The notes: generated from the letters alone by a model not told the origin. 64,000 nucleotides of DNA from Pseudomonas sp. CC120222-01a (GCF_003097235.1 NZ_QEQQ01000004.1:1-64000); one strand, 5' to 3'; positions 8,512-18,667 are shown, counted from the first letter of the stretch. Made by a program: numbers and translations.

Positions 8512-10032
8512 TCAGTGATGCGCGGCGTCCACGGCGATGTTTTCGCCAGACACTTCCTGATACCGGGCACTGCGGTTGGCGATGGCGTAGTGGATCAGCC
8601 CGCCCAGCCCGGCACCGAAGAACCAGGAGAACTGCGACAGCGTCTCGAACGCCGGCACCAGCGCCAGCAGGATGGCAATCAGCGACGCCGGGATGAACGC
8701 CGCCACGGCGCGCAGGTTGACCCCGCCCTGGTAGTGATAGGCGGCTTGCGGGCTTTCGCTGTACAGCTCCGGCAGGTTCACCCGACCACGGCGCACCAGG
8801 TAGTAGTCGGTGACCATGATGCCGTACAGCGGGCCGAGCAGGGCGCCCAGGCCGCCGAGGAAGTACACGATCACCGATGGGCTGTTGTACAGGTGCCAGG
8901 GCAGGATCACCACCGCGATGGTGGCGCTGAGCAAGCCGGCGCGGCGGAAGTTCAGTACCTTGGGTGCCAGGTTGGTCAGCACGAAGGCCGGGGCGACGAA
9001 GTTGGCCATGATGTTCACCGCCACGGTGACCAGCAGGAAGGCCAGGCAGGCCAGCACCAGGCCGGCGGTGTTGGGGATGGCGGCGACGATTTCGCTCGGG
9101 CTCTGCACCAGCTTGCCGTCGATGCTGAACTGCGCACCGGCGAGCACCACGGCGATCAGCGCGAAGCCCAGCATGTTCACCGGCAGGCCCCAGAAGTTAC
9201 CCACGCTGATGGTGCGACGATCCGGGCAGTTACGCGTGAAATCGCAGAAGTTGAGGATCATCGTGCCGTACAGCGACACCCACAGCGCGGCGGCACCGAA
9301 CACTTTCAGCCACATGCCGGAGCCGGTCGGCGCGTTGCCGCTGGACCAGGCAATCGACAGGCCGCTGCGCCAGTACATCCAGCCCGCCAGGCCGCTGAAG
9401 GCGACCAGGATGATTGGCCCGGCGACGGATTCGAAGCGGCGTACCATCTCCATGCCGTAGGCGAAGATCGCCACCTGCACGCACCAGATGCCAAGGAAGG
9501 TGACCCAGCCCAGGGTCGACAGGCCGAGGATAGCGTTCTGGTCGTAGGCGTTGAGGTCTGGCGCGATGGCGGTGAGCAGCACGCGCAGGACCACCGAGGC
9601 AAGGTAGGTCTGGATGCCGAACCAGGCGATGGCGATCACCGCGCGGATCAGTGCCGGGATCTGCGCACCGTGGATGCCAAAGCTGATCCGGCACATGACG
9701 GGGTAGGGCAGGCCGGTCTTCTGCCCCATGTAGCCGGACAGGTTCATCAGGCCGTAGATCAGCAGCGCGCCCAGCGCGAAGGCGGCGAGGATCTGCGCGC
9801 CGCTCATGCCCAGGGCGAACAGGCCGATAGCGAAGGTATAGTTGGCGATGTTGTGCACATCGTTGGTCCACAGCGCAAACAGGCTGTAGCGCCCCCAGGT
9901 GCGGTTGGCCGCGCGGGTCGGTGCGAGGTCGGTACTGTACAGGCGAGGGCTCAGCTGCGACTCAATGGACCCGGCCGTTGCGGCGGGGCGATCGGCAAGC
10001 TGGCCAACATCGGAACGGGAAATCGACGCCAT
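8512..10032 (-). CDS. NCS1-family transporter (nucleobase/hydantoin/allantoin type)
   Basis: A 506-residue membrane protein of the nucleobase-cation-symport-1 family, with about 12 transmembrane helices. The N-terminal NxDLAPT-like segment STDLAPTRAANRTWGRYSLF and the helix-1 WTNDVHNIANYTFAIGL match this family, as do SGYMGQKTGLPYPVMCRISF and the late GIMVTDYYLVRRG. The family imports cytosine, uracil, allantoin, hydantoins or thiamine; the exact substrate cannot be read here. The ATG at 10032 has ACGGAG upstream. No catabolic gene is adjacent, so it is a lone uptake gene. A TTTGTATACAAA palindrome 39 bases upstream suggests control by a GntR-type regulator encoded elsewhere. Confidence 0.88.
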   Translation of the reverse strand: MASISRSDVGQLADRPAATAGSIESQLSPRLYSTDLAPTRAANRTWGRYSLFALWTNDVHNIANYTFAIGLFALGMSGAQILAAFALGALLIYGLMNLSGYMGQKTGLPYPVMCRISFGIHGAQIPALIRAVIAIAWFGIQTYLASVVLRVLLTAIAPDLNAYDQNAILGLSTLGWVTFLGIWCVQVAIFAYGMEMVRRFESVAGPIILVAFSGLAGWMYWRSGLSIAWSSGNAPTGSGMWLKVFGAAALWVSLYGTMILNFCDFTRNCPDRRTISVGNFWGLPVNMLGFALIAVVLAGAQFSIDGKLVQSPSEIVAAIPNTAGLVLACLAFLLVTVAVNIMANFVAPAFVLTNLAPKVLNFRRAGLLSATIAVVILPWHLYNSPSVIVYFLGGLGALLGPLYGIMVTDYYLVRRGRVNLPELYSESPQAAYHYQGGVNLRAVAAFIPASLIAILLALVPAFETLSQFSWFFGAGLGGLIHYAIANRSARYQEVSGENIAVDAAHH

Positions 10033-10070
10033 CGGAACTCCGTGATGGTTGTGTACTTTTATTGTTTGTA

Positions 10071-10082
10071 TTTGTATACAAA
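10071..10082. promoter_or_regulatory. Palindromic operator-like site upstream of the NCS1 gene
   Basis: TTTGTATACAAA is a perfect 12-base palindrome 39 bases before the transporter start, in an AT-rich stretch. The form resembles GntR-family operators (TTGTATACAA-like). No regulator gene is adjacent. Confidence 0.45.
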
Positions 10083-10125
10083 CAAGATTCGTACCAATCC
10101 CTGAGCGTGAAGAGCGCCGGGAGTT

Positions 10126-10212
10126 CTGTGGGAGCGGCTTTAGCCGCGAAGCAGGCGACGCGGTGCCTGGCACCGGCTTTGCCGGTGTTCGCGGCTAAAG
10201 CCGCTCCCACAG
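10126..10212. repeat. REP hairpin (GTGGGAGCGG family)
   Basis: CTGTGGGAGCGGCTTTAGCC (start 10126) continues with GCGAA and is answered by its reverse complement ending at 10212, 25-base arms around a 37-base centre that carries its own inner hairpin (GGCACCGGC/GCCGGTG). It sits between the NCS1 promoter and the L,D-transpeptidase gene. Confidence 0.85.
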
Positions 10213-10335
10213 GTTATGCGCGTTGAGCTGGGAATTTTGTGCACACTTTGGTGCAGTGTTGTTACCGCCCCGCCCACGCGAGAGCGCTCAGGTGGCTTGC
10301 GGGGCATGTTCCGCATAAGCTGAGGGCAGGATGCC

Positions 10336-11385
10336 ATGAGGATCAGGTCGATGTTGCATGTACCGCTCGCGCTGGGTCTGTTGCTTGCCACCCCCCTGGT
10401 CGAGGCCGCGCCGCTGAAGGTGCCCACCCCGGCTGCACTCAGAAGTCAGCTCGACAGCCTCAAGCCTGGCCAGTTTCTCTGGTATCCGCAGGTCTCGCCG
10501 GTGGGGCCGGTGACCGTGGTGGTCAGTCTCACCGAGCAACGTGCCTATGTTTATCGCAACGGCATCGCCATTGGCGTCAGCACCGTGAGCAGCGGCAAGG
10601 CCGGGCGGGAAACCCCCACCGGGGTATTCAGCATTCTGCAGAAGAAAGTCGAGCACAAATCCAGCCTCTACAACAGCGCACCGATGCCTTATATGGAGCG
10701 GCTGACCTGGGACGGCATTGCCCTGCACGCGGGCCACCTGCCGGGCTACCCGGCCTCCCATGGTTGCGTGCGCCTGCCGCTGGAGTTCGCCAAGAAGCTC
10801 TATGAGGTCACCGGCTTCAGTTCGACCACCGTCATCGTTTCCGATACCCAAAGTGCACCGGTGGAGGTCTACCACCCCGGCGTGCTGGCGCCCACGGTCA
10901 GCGCGGGCAAGGCCCAGGGCCCGCTGGTATTGAGCAACCAGCAGTTCTGGAACGACCCGGATCCAACGTCAGGGCCGCTGTCGATCCTGATCAGTCGCGC
11001 CGACCTGCGTGCCTACGTGTATCGCGGTGGCCAGCTGATCGGTTCGGCGCCAGCACTGTCGCTAGAAAACAGCAAGCACCGCAGTGGCATGGCGGTGTAT
11101 TCGCTGCTGCAAAAACCTTCCGCCCTGGCGCTCGATGGCGCGCTACCCTTACGGTGGTCGGTGGTTGGCCTGAGCAACCCGGAGTACGGGGATACGCCCT
11201 ATGAACAACTGGGGCAATTGAACATCAACCCGGAGTTCCGCCACCATCTTCGTGCAGCGATGGACGTCGGCACCATGTTGGTGATCACCGATTGGGCGTC
11301 CACCCGGGATACCCGCAGCGACGGAAAATTCACTGTGATCACCACCGACGACAGTGAAGAACTTAAGCCATTGGTCAAAAAATGA
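10336..11385 (+). CDS. L,D-transpeptidase (YkuD domain), with a degenerate second repeat
   Basis: Periplasmic peptidoglycan cross-linking or lipoprotein-attaching enzyme. The 349-residue protein has a signal peptide (to about residue 25, PLVEA). A YkuD domain at about 50-180 carries the catalytic motif HAGHLPGYPASHGCVRLP, with His and Cys both present. The C-terminal half repeats the domain start: GPLSILISRADLRAYVYRGG and SGMAVYSLLQKP mirror VTVVVSLTEQRAYVYRNG and TGVFSILQKK. The second half lacks a SHGCV motif and is probably non-catalytic. Another transpeptidase-like gene follows after 90 bases. Which substrate it cross-links is not known. Confidence 0.88.
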   Translation: MRIRSMLHVPLALGLLLATPLVEAAPLKVPTPAALRSQLDSLKPGQFLWYPQVSPVGPVTVVVSLTEQRAYVYRNGIAIGVSTVSSGKAGRETPTGVFSILQKKVEHKSSLYNSAPMPYMERLTWDGIALHAGHLPGYPASHGCVRLPLEFAKKLYEVTGFSSTTVIVSDTQSAPVEVYHPGVLAPTVSAGKAQGPLVLSNQQFWNDPDPTSGPLSILISRADLRAYVYRGGQLIGSAPALSLENSKHRSGMAVYSLLQKPSALALDGALPLRWSVVGLSNPEYGDTPYEQLGQLNINPEFRHHLRAAMDVGTMLVITDWASTRDTRSDGKFTVITTDDSEELKPLVKK

Positions 11386-11475
11386 TCGGCAATCCCGAAG
11401 AATTCAAGCAAAGTGGTGGCTTTTTGGCCGCAAGCCAGCTGACTTTTTGCTGACAGGCCTTTACCGGGGTAGTCC

Positions 11476-12192
11476 ATGTCGATGTTTGAACCCTTTCGGG
11501 GAGCTTTCCGGCTCTCGGTGGCCAGTTTTGGCCTGTTTTTCCTCAGCGCCTGGCAAATCGCCCACGCGCAACCCCTGCCCAGCGCCGCCGAGTTGCAGCA
11601 GCTGGCACCCAACGCCAGCCTGTCGGCGCTGGGCATGGCCCTCACGGCCTACGCCTGCGCCAGCCATGGCGAGGCGGGCAAGCTGCTGACGGTAATCGAT
11701 TACTCCAAGGCCTCGCGCGACAAGCGCCTGTGGGTGTTCGACCTGCGTGCGCGCAAGCTGTTGTTCGAGGAGTGGGTCGCCCACGGCAAGAACAGCGGCG
11801 CCGATGTGCCGACCACGTTCTCCAACGCCCCGAACAGCTACCAATCGTCCATCGGCCTGTATGAAACCGGCCAGATATACAGCGGCAAGCACGGCCGCTC
11901 GCTGCGCCTGCAGGGGCTGGAGCCAGGGTTCAACGACAACAGCATGTCGCGGGCGATTGTCATGCATGCCGCCGCCTATGCCGACCCCAAGGTGGTGCCC
12001 GGCCTCGGTCGCCTGGGGCGCAGCCAGGGCTGCCCAGCCGTGCGGCCGGCCATTGCCGGCAAGCTGATCGACACGCTGCAACGCGGCAGCTATGTGTTTG
12101 CCTATTACCCGCAGCAGGACTGGCTGAAGAAATCGCGTTTCCTCAATGCCCAGAGCTGCCCGCTGGCGAGCCAATCGATCGCCAGCAAGTAA
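11476..12192 (+). CDS. Murein L,D-transpeptidase catalytic domain family protein (YkuD_2 type)
   Basis: A 238-residue exported protein (hydrophobic signal to about residue 32, ending AWQIAHAQ). It belongs to the YkuD_2 branch: FDLRARKLLFEEWVAHGKNS, then AIVMHAAAYADPKVV, and the catalytic GRLGRSQGCPAVRP with the active-site Cys in a QGCPA context. The gene follows the first transpeptidase in the same direction and may share its transcript. The start is ATG at 11476, with an in-frame ATG at 11482 as an alternative. Role in the cell wall is inferred from the family. Confidence 0.85.
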   Translation: MSMFEPFRGAFRLSVASFGLFFLSAWQIAHAQPLPSAAELQQLAPNASLSALGMALTAYACASHGEAGKLLTVIDYSKASRDKRLWVFDLRARKLLFEEWVAHGKNSGADVPTTFSNAPNSYQSSIGLYETGQIYSGKHGRSLRLQGLEPGFNDNSMSRAIVMHAAAYADPKVVPGLGRLGRSQGCPAVRPAIAGKLIDTLQRGSYVFAYYPQQDWLKKSRFLNAQSCPLASQSIASK

Positions 12193-12243
12193 CGGGAGGA
12201 CTGCGCTCGGATCGAGCGCCGGTTCACCCGGGCCGATAGCTGT

Positions 12244-12714
12244 TCAAAGCGTACCGATGCGATCCAGCGCATGCTTGAGCTGGTCGCGGTCGAGGTGATC
12301 GAAAGGCAGGGCGAAGAAGGCCTGGCAGCGAGCTTCGATGCGGGCCAGCGTGGCGCGGAATGCAGCGTCGACCGACGTTTCGTCAGCCACGACATCGGAC
12401 GGATCCTCCAGCCCCCAGTGCGACTTCAGTGCAGGGCCGAAATACACCGGGCAAGCTTCGCCAGCAGCCTTGTCGCACACGGTGATGACGATATCGGGAG
12501 GGCAACCCTCGAATGCGTCATTGCCCTTGCTGCTCAGCCCATCGGTCGAGATCCCTGCATGCTGCAGGGTGGTCAGGCTGCGGGGCAACACTTGGCCCTT
12601 CGGAAAGCTGCCGGAACTGACGGCTTCAAATCCGTGGGGCGCAAGGTGATTGAACATGGCCTCGGAAAGGATGCTGCGGCAGCTGTTGGCCGTGCACATG
12701 AACAGGACTCGCAT
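12244..12714 (-). CDS. arsC: Arsenate reductase ArsC (low-molecular-weight phosphatase fold)
   Basis: Reduces arsenate to arsenite for export by ArsB. The 156-residue protein starts MRVLFMCTANSCRSILSEAM, giving the P-loop CxxxxxCR at residues 7-14 with the nucleophilic Cys. VITVCDKAAGEACPVYFGP supplies the further redox cysteines, and HWGLEDPSDV carries the DP loop. This is the thioredoxin-linked type rather than the glutaredoxin type. A strong GGAGGAG precedes the ATG. Last gene of arsRBC, 27 bases after arsB. Confidence 0.93.
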   Translation of the reverse strand: MRVLFMCTANSCRSILSEAMFNHLAPHGFEAVSSGSFPKGQVLPRSLTTLQHAGISTDGLSSKGNDAFEGCPPDIVITVCDKAAGEACPVYFGPALKSHWGLEDPSDVVADETSVDAAFRATLARIEARCQAFFALPFDHLDRDQLKHALDRIGTL

Positions 12715-12741
12715 GGGGGCTCCTCCGCTTCGTGGCGGATG

Positions 12742-14025
<1,284 letters not shown>

Positions 14026-14046
14026 GAAGATCTCGCTCGGTGATGA

Positions 14047-14394
14047 TCAGCAGCAGGCAGCGTCACGAACGGGGCGGCCGTCCATGTTCTGCAGGCGCAA
14101 GGTGTTTTCCGCCAACCATTGCACGTTGGCTTGCAGTGTCGCCTGCAAGATCTCGTGTACCCAGGCGGGCAGTTCCGGGTTGAGGCGGTAATACACCCAT
14201 TGCCCCTGGCGGCGATCCAGCAGCATGCCGCTGCTGCGCAGTTGCGCCAGATGGCGACTGATCTTCGGCTGGCTGTCGTTCAGCGCACACATCAATTCGC
14301 AAACGCAGAGTTCACCCAAGCCAGCGATCAGCAGGGTGGCGCGTGTGCGGGTTTCATCGGACAGGCACTTGAAGACATCGGTTGGAGTGAGCAT
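14047..14394 (-). CDS. arsR: Arsenical-resistance transcriptional repressor ArsR
   Basis: A 115-residue ArsR/SmtB winged-helix repressor. The arsenite-binding ELCVCEL motif is present at about residues 28-34, just before the recognition helix SQPKISRHLAQLRSSGML. The ATG at 14394 gives the family's usual length; the frame extends further upstream, but through the operator palindrome and so is not coding. First gene of the ars operon, preceded by a long palindrome at 14406-14443 that it very likely binds. Confidence 0.93.
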   Translation of the reverse strand: MLTPTDVFKCLSDETRTRATLLIAGLGELCVCELMCALNDSQPKISRHLAQLRSSGMLLDRRQGQWVYYRLNPELPAWVHEILQATLQANVQWLAENTLRLQNMDGRPVRDAACC

Positions 14395-14405
14395 GGCAGC
14401 TCCAA

Positions 14406-14443
14406 TACATATGGAAATCCGAATATACGAATTTCCATATGTA
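14406..14443. promoter_or_regulatory. ArsR operator: long AT-rich palindrome
   Basis: TACATATGGAAAT (14406-14418) and ATTTCCATATGTA (14431-14443) are perfect inverted repeats of 13 bases. Eight of the 12 bases between them also pair, so almost the whole 38 bases is one palindrome. It begins 12 bases before the arsR start codon, where bound ArsR would block transcription. Confidence 0.75.
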
Positions 14444-14513
14444 AATTGCAACCCCTGCATTGAAGCAGGCCGAAGATGAAAGGCGCTTGCGAAAGCTGAA
14501 AATTGTCCGCAAA

Positions 14514-14539
14514 CTGTTAACCAAGGGATTGCAGTTAAC
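14514..14539 (+). promoter_or_regulatory. Tandem GTTAAC motif upstream of the BCCT gene
   Basis: CTGTTAAC (14514-14521), 10 bases, then CAGTTAAC (14532-14539). The same arrangement with the same spacing occurs at 16312-16337 before cntA, so the two are probably bound by one regulator. It ends 87 bases before the BCCT start. Confidence 0.6.
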
Positions 14540-14626
14540 CAATGGTTACGACGCTAGGGAGAGCGTCCTCATCCCGAGCCTGCGTTGGATGTGACAAAAA
14601 AACAAAAACGTCCTGGGAGTCACTTG

Positions 14627-16243
14627 ATGTCTTACCTCAACAAAAAGGTCGATGTGTTCCTCATCAGCATGAGCCTGATCGCGGTCCTGTTGACGGTGGT
14701 TGGCCTGGCCGCCTTCCCCGAGCAGGCCGGCATTGCTGCCAATCAACTGTTCGAATGGTCCACTCGCTCCTTTGGTACCGCGGTGCAACTGCTGATCTTC
14801 GCCAGCACCATTGCTGTGCTGGGCATCGCCTTCAGCAAGTACGGCAACATCCGCCTCGGCGCCGGCAAGCCGGAATACGCCACCCTGACCTGGGTGTTCA
14901 TGTTCATCTGCGCCGGCATGGGCTCCTCGACCCTCTACTGGGGCGTGATGGAGTGGGCTTACTACTACCAGACCCCCGGCCTGAACATTGCCGCGCAGTC
15001 CCGCGAAGCCCTGGAATACAGCGTTGGCTACTCGTTCTTCCACTGGGGTATCAGCGCCTGGTCGATCTACGCCCTGGCGTCGCTGGCCATGGCTTACCAC
15101 TTCCACGTGCGCAAGAAGAGCGGCCTGAACCTGGCCTCGATCGTCGAGGCGGTCACCGGGCTCAAGGCCACCGGGCCGGTGGGCCGGCTTGTCGACCTGA
15201 TCTTCCTGCTGACCATGATGGGCGCGCTGACCGTGTCCCTGGCACTGACCGCTTCGACCCTGACCCGCGGCCTGTCGGGCTTGGTGGGTACACCTGACAC
15301 CTTCACCGTGCAGGTCATGCTGATCGGGGTGATTGCGGTGCTGTTCTCGCTGAGTTCCTACATCGGCATTGACGGCGGGCTGCAGAAACTCAGCAAGATC
15401 GTCTGCTATGGCGCGCTGGTGTTCGCCGCCGTGGTGCTGCTGGTCGGCCCGACCCAGTTCACCATCAACAACACGGCCAACGGCATTGGCCTGATGATCC
15501 AGAACTACGTGCACATGAGCCTGTTCACCGACCCGGCCGGGGAGGGCGAATTCACCCGCAACTGGACCGTGTTCTACTGGCTGTGGTGGGTGTCGTATGC
15601 ACCTGGCGTCGCGATGTTCGTCACCCGCGTATCGCGTGGCCGGCAGATCAAGGAAGTGGTGCTCGCGCTGATCATGGGCGGCAGCGTCGGCTGCTGGTTC
15701 TTCTTCGGCGCGATGGAAAGCTACAGCATGCACCAGTTCATCACCGGTGCCATCGATGTACCGAAGATCCTCACCGAACAGGGCGGTGAAAGTGCCGTTG
15801 AAGCGGTGGTCATGGGCCTGCCATGGGGCAAGGTGTTCATGGCCGTGTACCTGTTCATCATGGCGGTGTTTTGTGCCTCGCACATGGACGCTGCCGCCTA
15901 CGCCGTCGCCGCCACCAGCACCCGCAACCTGCAGGACGGTGAAGACCCATCGCCCACTCATCGCCTGTTCTGGTGCGTGACCCTGACCCTGGTGCCGCTG
16001 GCCATGTTGTTTGCCAAGGCGTCGCTGTCCACCATGAAGACAGCCGTGGTGCTTACCGCCATTCCGTTCACCGTGATCCTGCTGATCAAGGTGTATGGCT
16101 TCTTCAAATGGATGTTGGCCGACTACGGCTCTATGCCGGCCCATCGTATCGAGGAAGAAGCCGCCGCCCTGGCGCGCGAAGAGCAACCGGTCAGCGAACG
16201 CCAGCTGGCCCAGCCAATCGCTGCAGCCGCCGAACCGGCTTGA
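14627..16243 (+). CDS. BCCT-family transporter, likely carnitine/betaine uptake
   Basis: Secondary transporter of quaternary ammonium compounds. The 538-residue protein has about 12 membrane helices and the BCCT signature region [18 protein letters not shown] at about 105-122, with the aromatic box Trp residues. [20 protein letters not shown] (about 312-331) is the second conserved block. A trimer-type C-terminal tail rich in Glu/Ala follows. The ATG at 14627 has TGGGAG upstream. Next come cntA and cntB, so carnitine (or a close betaine) is the likely cargo. A shared motif suggests co-regulation with cntA. Confidence 0.88.
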   Translation: MSYLNKKVDVFLISMSLIAVLLTVVGLAAFPEQAGIAANQLFEWSTRSFGTAVQLLIFASTIAVLGIAFSKYGNIRLGAGKPEYATLTWVFMFICAGMGSSTLYWGVMEWAYYYQTPGLNIAAQSREALEYSVGYSFFHWGISAWSIYALASLAMAYHFHVRKKSGLNLASIVEAVTGLKATGPVGRLVDLIFLLTMMGALTVSLALTASTLTRGLSGLVGTPDTFTVQVMLIGVIAVLFSLSSYIGIDGGLQKLSKIVCYGALVFAAVVLLVGPTQFTINNTANGIGLMIQNYVHMSLFTDPAGEGEFTRNWTVFYWLWWVSYAPGVAMFVTRVSRGRQIKEVVLALIMGGSVGCWFFFGAMESYSMHQFITGAIDVPKILTEQGGESAVEAVVMGLPWGKVFMAVYLFIMAVFCASHMDAAAYAVAATSTRNLQDGEDPSPTHRLFWCVTLTLVPLAMLFAKASLSTMKTAVVLTAIPFTVILLIKVYGFFKWMLADYGSMPAHRIEEEAAALAREEQPVSERQLAQPIAAAAEPA

Positions 16244-16311
16244 TGATCTTTTCCTGCGCGGTGTCGCCCTGACCCTCGGTTGAGACCGCAGCAGGCTTTT
16301 TTTTGCCTGAT

Positions 16312-16337
16312 CTGTTAACTGATAGATGCCAGTTAAC
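16312..16337 (+). promoter_or_regulatory. Tandem GTTAAC motif upstream of cntA
   Basis: CTGTTAAC (16312-16319), 10 bases, CAGTTAAC (16330-16337): identical half-sites and spacing to 14514-14539 before the transporter gene. It ends 42 bases before the cntA start. The bases before it hold a weak hairpin, CAGGC-T8-GCCTG, which may end the transporter transcript. Confidence 0.6.
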
Positions 16338-16379
16338 TGTAAATTACAAGATGCGCAACGCGCAGCCTGGAGACAAGAG

Positions 16380-17498
16380 ATGACCAAGTTCCAACGCCTG
16401 CCTGCCGATTTCTGCAGCGACCACGAAAAAGCGTTCACCATTCCGGCCACGTACTACACCAGCAAGGAGGTCTTCGAGCACGAGAAGGAGCAGATCTTCG
16501 CCAAGAGCTGGATCTGCGTCGGCCATCGCAGCGAAGTGGCGGAGAACAACGCCTACATCACCCGCGAAGTGATTGGCGAGAGCATCATCGTCATCCGAGG
16601 CCGCGACAGCGTGCTGCGTGCGTTCTACAACGTCTGCCCGCACCGCGGCCACCAACTGCTCGAAGGCAGCGGCAAGGCCAAGAACGTGATCGCCTGCCCG
16701 TACCACGCCTGGACCTTCAAGCTCGACGGCGACCTGACCCACGTGCGCAACTGCGACCAGGTCGAGGCATTCGACAAGGGTGACTACAGCCTCGTCCAGC
16801 TGCGCGTCGAAGAGTATGCAGGCTTCATCTACATCAACATGGACAATGCCGCGGGCTCTGTGGAAGAGCAGCTGCCCGGCCTGCAACAGCGCATGCGCGA
16901 AGCCTGCAGCGTCATCGACGACCTGCAACTGGCGGCACGCTTCGTCAGCCACACCCCGGCCAACTGGAAGTCGATCGTCGACAACTACCTGGAGTGCTAC
17001 CACTGTGGCCCGGCGCACCCAAGTTTCGCCGACTCGGTGGACGTCGGCCAGTACGGCCACACCCTGCACGGCAACTGGACGCTGCAGTACGGCGTGGCCA
17101 AGTCGTCCGAGCAGTCGTTCAAGGTTGACGAGTCGGTCACCGACCCGTCCTTCGCAGGCTTCTGGGCCTGGCCGTGCACGATGTTCAACGTGCCGCCGGG
17201 GGCCAACTTCATGACCTGCATCTATGAGTTCCCGGTCGATGCCGAGACCACCTTGCAGCACTACGACATCTATTTCCTGAACAAGGACATCACCCCGGAG
17301 CAGCAAGTGCTGATCGACTGGTACCGCGAAGTGTTCCGTCCGGAAGACCTGCGCCTGGTCGAGAGCGTGCAGAAGGGCCTGAAGTCGCGGGGCTACCGTG
17401 GCCAGGGCCGGATCATGGTCGACAAGGAGCGCTCCGGCATCAGCGAACACGGCATCGCTCACTTCCACAACCTGATTGCGGTTGCCCACCTGGACTGA
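16380..17498 (+). CDS. cntA: Carnitine monooxygenase, Rieske oxygenase subunit CntA
   Basis: Oxidises L-carnitine to trimethylamine and malic semialdehyde with electrons from CntB. The 372-residue protein has the Rieske [2Fe-2S] site CPHRGH (Cys86, His88) and CPYHAW (Cys106, His109). The mononuclear iron site DNYLECYHCGPAH gives His208 and His213, with Asp323 as the third ligand. The residue that bridges the two centres is Glu205, not the usual Asp; this glutamate and the numbering are what I know from characterised CntA. The whole sequence also resembles CntA more than glycine-betaine demethylase GbcA, though substrate range in this family overlaps. ATG at 16380, with GGAGACAAGAG upstream. 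Confidence 0.88.
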   Translation: MTKFQRLPADFCSDHEKAFTIPATYYTSKEVFEHEKEQIFAKSWICVGHRSEVAENNAYITREVIGESIIVIRGRDSVLRAFYNVCPHRGHQLLEGSGKAKNVIACPYHAWTFKLDGDLTHVRNCDQVEAFDKGDYSLVQLRVEEYAGFIYINMDNAAGSVEEQLPGLQQRMREACSVIDDLQLAARFVSHTPANWKSIVDNYLECYHCGPAHPSFADSVDVGQYGHTLHGNWTLQYGVAKSSEQSFKVDESVTDPSFAGFWAWPCTMFNVPPGANFMTCIYEFPVDAETTLQHYDIYFLNKDITPEQQVLIDWYREVFRPEDLRLVESVQKGLKSRGYRGQGRIMVDKERSGISEHGIAHFHNLIAVAHLD

Positions 17499-17609
17499 CC
17501 CAGCGCCCCGGCAGAAAAGGGCGGGGCTTGTACATACCTATCGTTGATTTCGGATCGAGCAATGACCAGGGCGGCGGGGCCGCCGCCCTGTGCGGAGTTG
17601 AGGTGCAAG

Positions 17610-18569
17610 ATGGCCAGTGTTTACGAGATGTTCAGTGTGCGGGTGCTCGAGGTTGAACAGGCGACGCCACAAATCAAGCGCTTCACCCTTGCGCGCGCCG
17701 ATGGCCAGCCCATGCCGGCCTTCACCGGTGGCAGCCACGTGATCGTGAAGATGGCGGAAGGCCTCAGCAACGCGTATTCCTTGATGAGCGACCCCAGGGA
17801 CCTGTCGCACTACCAGATCGGCGTGCGCCTGGAAGAGCAGTCCAAGGGCGGTTCGGCCTTCATGCACGGGCAGGTCGAAGTCGGTAGCGAGCTGACCATC
17901 TCGACGCCGAACAACCTGTTCGCGCTCGATGCCGCGGCCGGCAAACATGTGATGATCGCCGGTGGCATCGGCATCACCCCCTTCCTGTCGCAACTCCACG
18001 AACTGGAAGGCGGCGCCACGCCCTACGAGCTGCACTACGCCTTCCGCAGCCCCGATCACGGCGCCTTCCACGGGCAACTGGTGGATGGCCCGCATGCCGC
18101 GAGTGTCAATGTATACGTCGACAGCCTCGGGCGTCGCCTGGACCTGCAAGCACTGTTTGCCGGCATGAGCGAGGACGCGCACGTCTATGTGTGCGGCCCC
18201 AAGCCGTTGATCGATGCGGTGGTGGAGGGGGCCAAGGCGGCGGGCATTGCCGATGCCCGCGTGCATTTCGAGCAGTTCGCGGCCACCCCGGCAGCCGGCG
18301 GTGCCTTCACCCTGGTGCTGGGCAAGTCCGGTCGCGAGCTGCAGGTCGAGGAGGGCATGACCATCATTCAGGCCATCGAGAACGTCAAGGCCGCCCAGGT
18401 CGAATGCCTGTGCCGGGAAGGCGTTTGCGGTACCTGTGAAACGGCCATCCTCGAAGGCGAAGCCGAGCACTTCGACCAGTACCTCTCCGATGAAGAGAAA
18501 GCGTCCCAGCAGACCCTGATGATCTGCGTCTCCAGGGCCCGTGGTTCACGGTTGGTCATCGACCTCTGA
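17610..18569 (+). CDS. cntB: Carnitine monooxygenase reductase subunit CntB
   Basis: Passes electrons from NAD(P)H to CntA. The 319-residue protein has an N-terminal ferredoxin-reductase domain, with the flavin-binding segment NAYSLMSDP and the nucleotide-binding GGIGITPFLSQLHELE. A C-terminal plant-type [2Fe-2S] domain supplies Cys268, Cys273, Cys276 and Cys306 (CREGVCGTC ... MICVSRA). This is class IA-like phthalate-reductase architecture, as expected for CntB. The ATG at 17610 is chosen, as the upstream extension is not reductase-like. The 111-base gap after cntA contains a GC hairpin, so its level may be set separately. Confidence 0.88.
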   Translation: MASVYEMFSVRVLEVEQATPQIKRFTLARADGQPMPAFTGGSHVIVKMAEGLSNAYSLMSDPRDLSHYQIGVRLEEQSKGGSAFMHGQVEVGSELTISTPNNLFALDAAAGKHVMIAGGIGITPFLSQLHELEGGATPYELHYAFRSPDHGAFHGQLVDGPHAASVNVYVDSLGRRLDLQALFAGMSEDAHVYVCGPKPLIDAVVEGAKAAGIADARVHFEQFAATPAAGGAFTLVLGKSGRELQVEEGMTIIQAIENVKAAQVECLCREGVCGTCETAILEGEAEHFDQYLSDEEKASQQTLMICVSRARGSRLVIDL

Positions 18570-18603
18570 ACCCCCGCTCCAGGTCAAGGGCTTGCCAGGC
18601 ATG

Positions 18604-18636
18604 TCTGTCATCCATCGGTTGACAGATGTGTATACT
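18604..18636 (+). promoter_or_regulatory. Inverted repeat and promoter elements before the XRE-PAS gene
   Basis: TCTGTCA (18604-18610) and TGACAGA (18620-18626) form a perfect inverted repeat with a 9-base spacer. TATACT at 18631-18636 would make a good -10 box, placing transcription start near 18643, upstream of the ATG at 18668. The repeat overlaps the expected -35 region, which suits autoregulation. Confidence 0.45.
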
Positions 18637-18667
18637 GGCAGCCAAGCCCTCCCTGGACCGCCCCCTC

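Noticed and set aside
16380..18569. Glycine-betaine demethylase GbcA/GbcB as the identity of the Rieske pair
   Set aside because: Glu205/His208/His213/Asp323 numbering and overall sequence fit CntA, and the BCCT-Cnt layout favours carnitine; kept as a residual possibility only.
18619..18624. TTGACA as a -35 box for the XRE-PAS gene
   Set aside because: A proper spacing of 17 bases leads to CCAAGC, not a -10 element. TATACT at 18631 is too close; the TTGACA is better explained as part of the inverted repeat.
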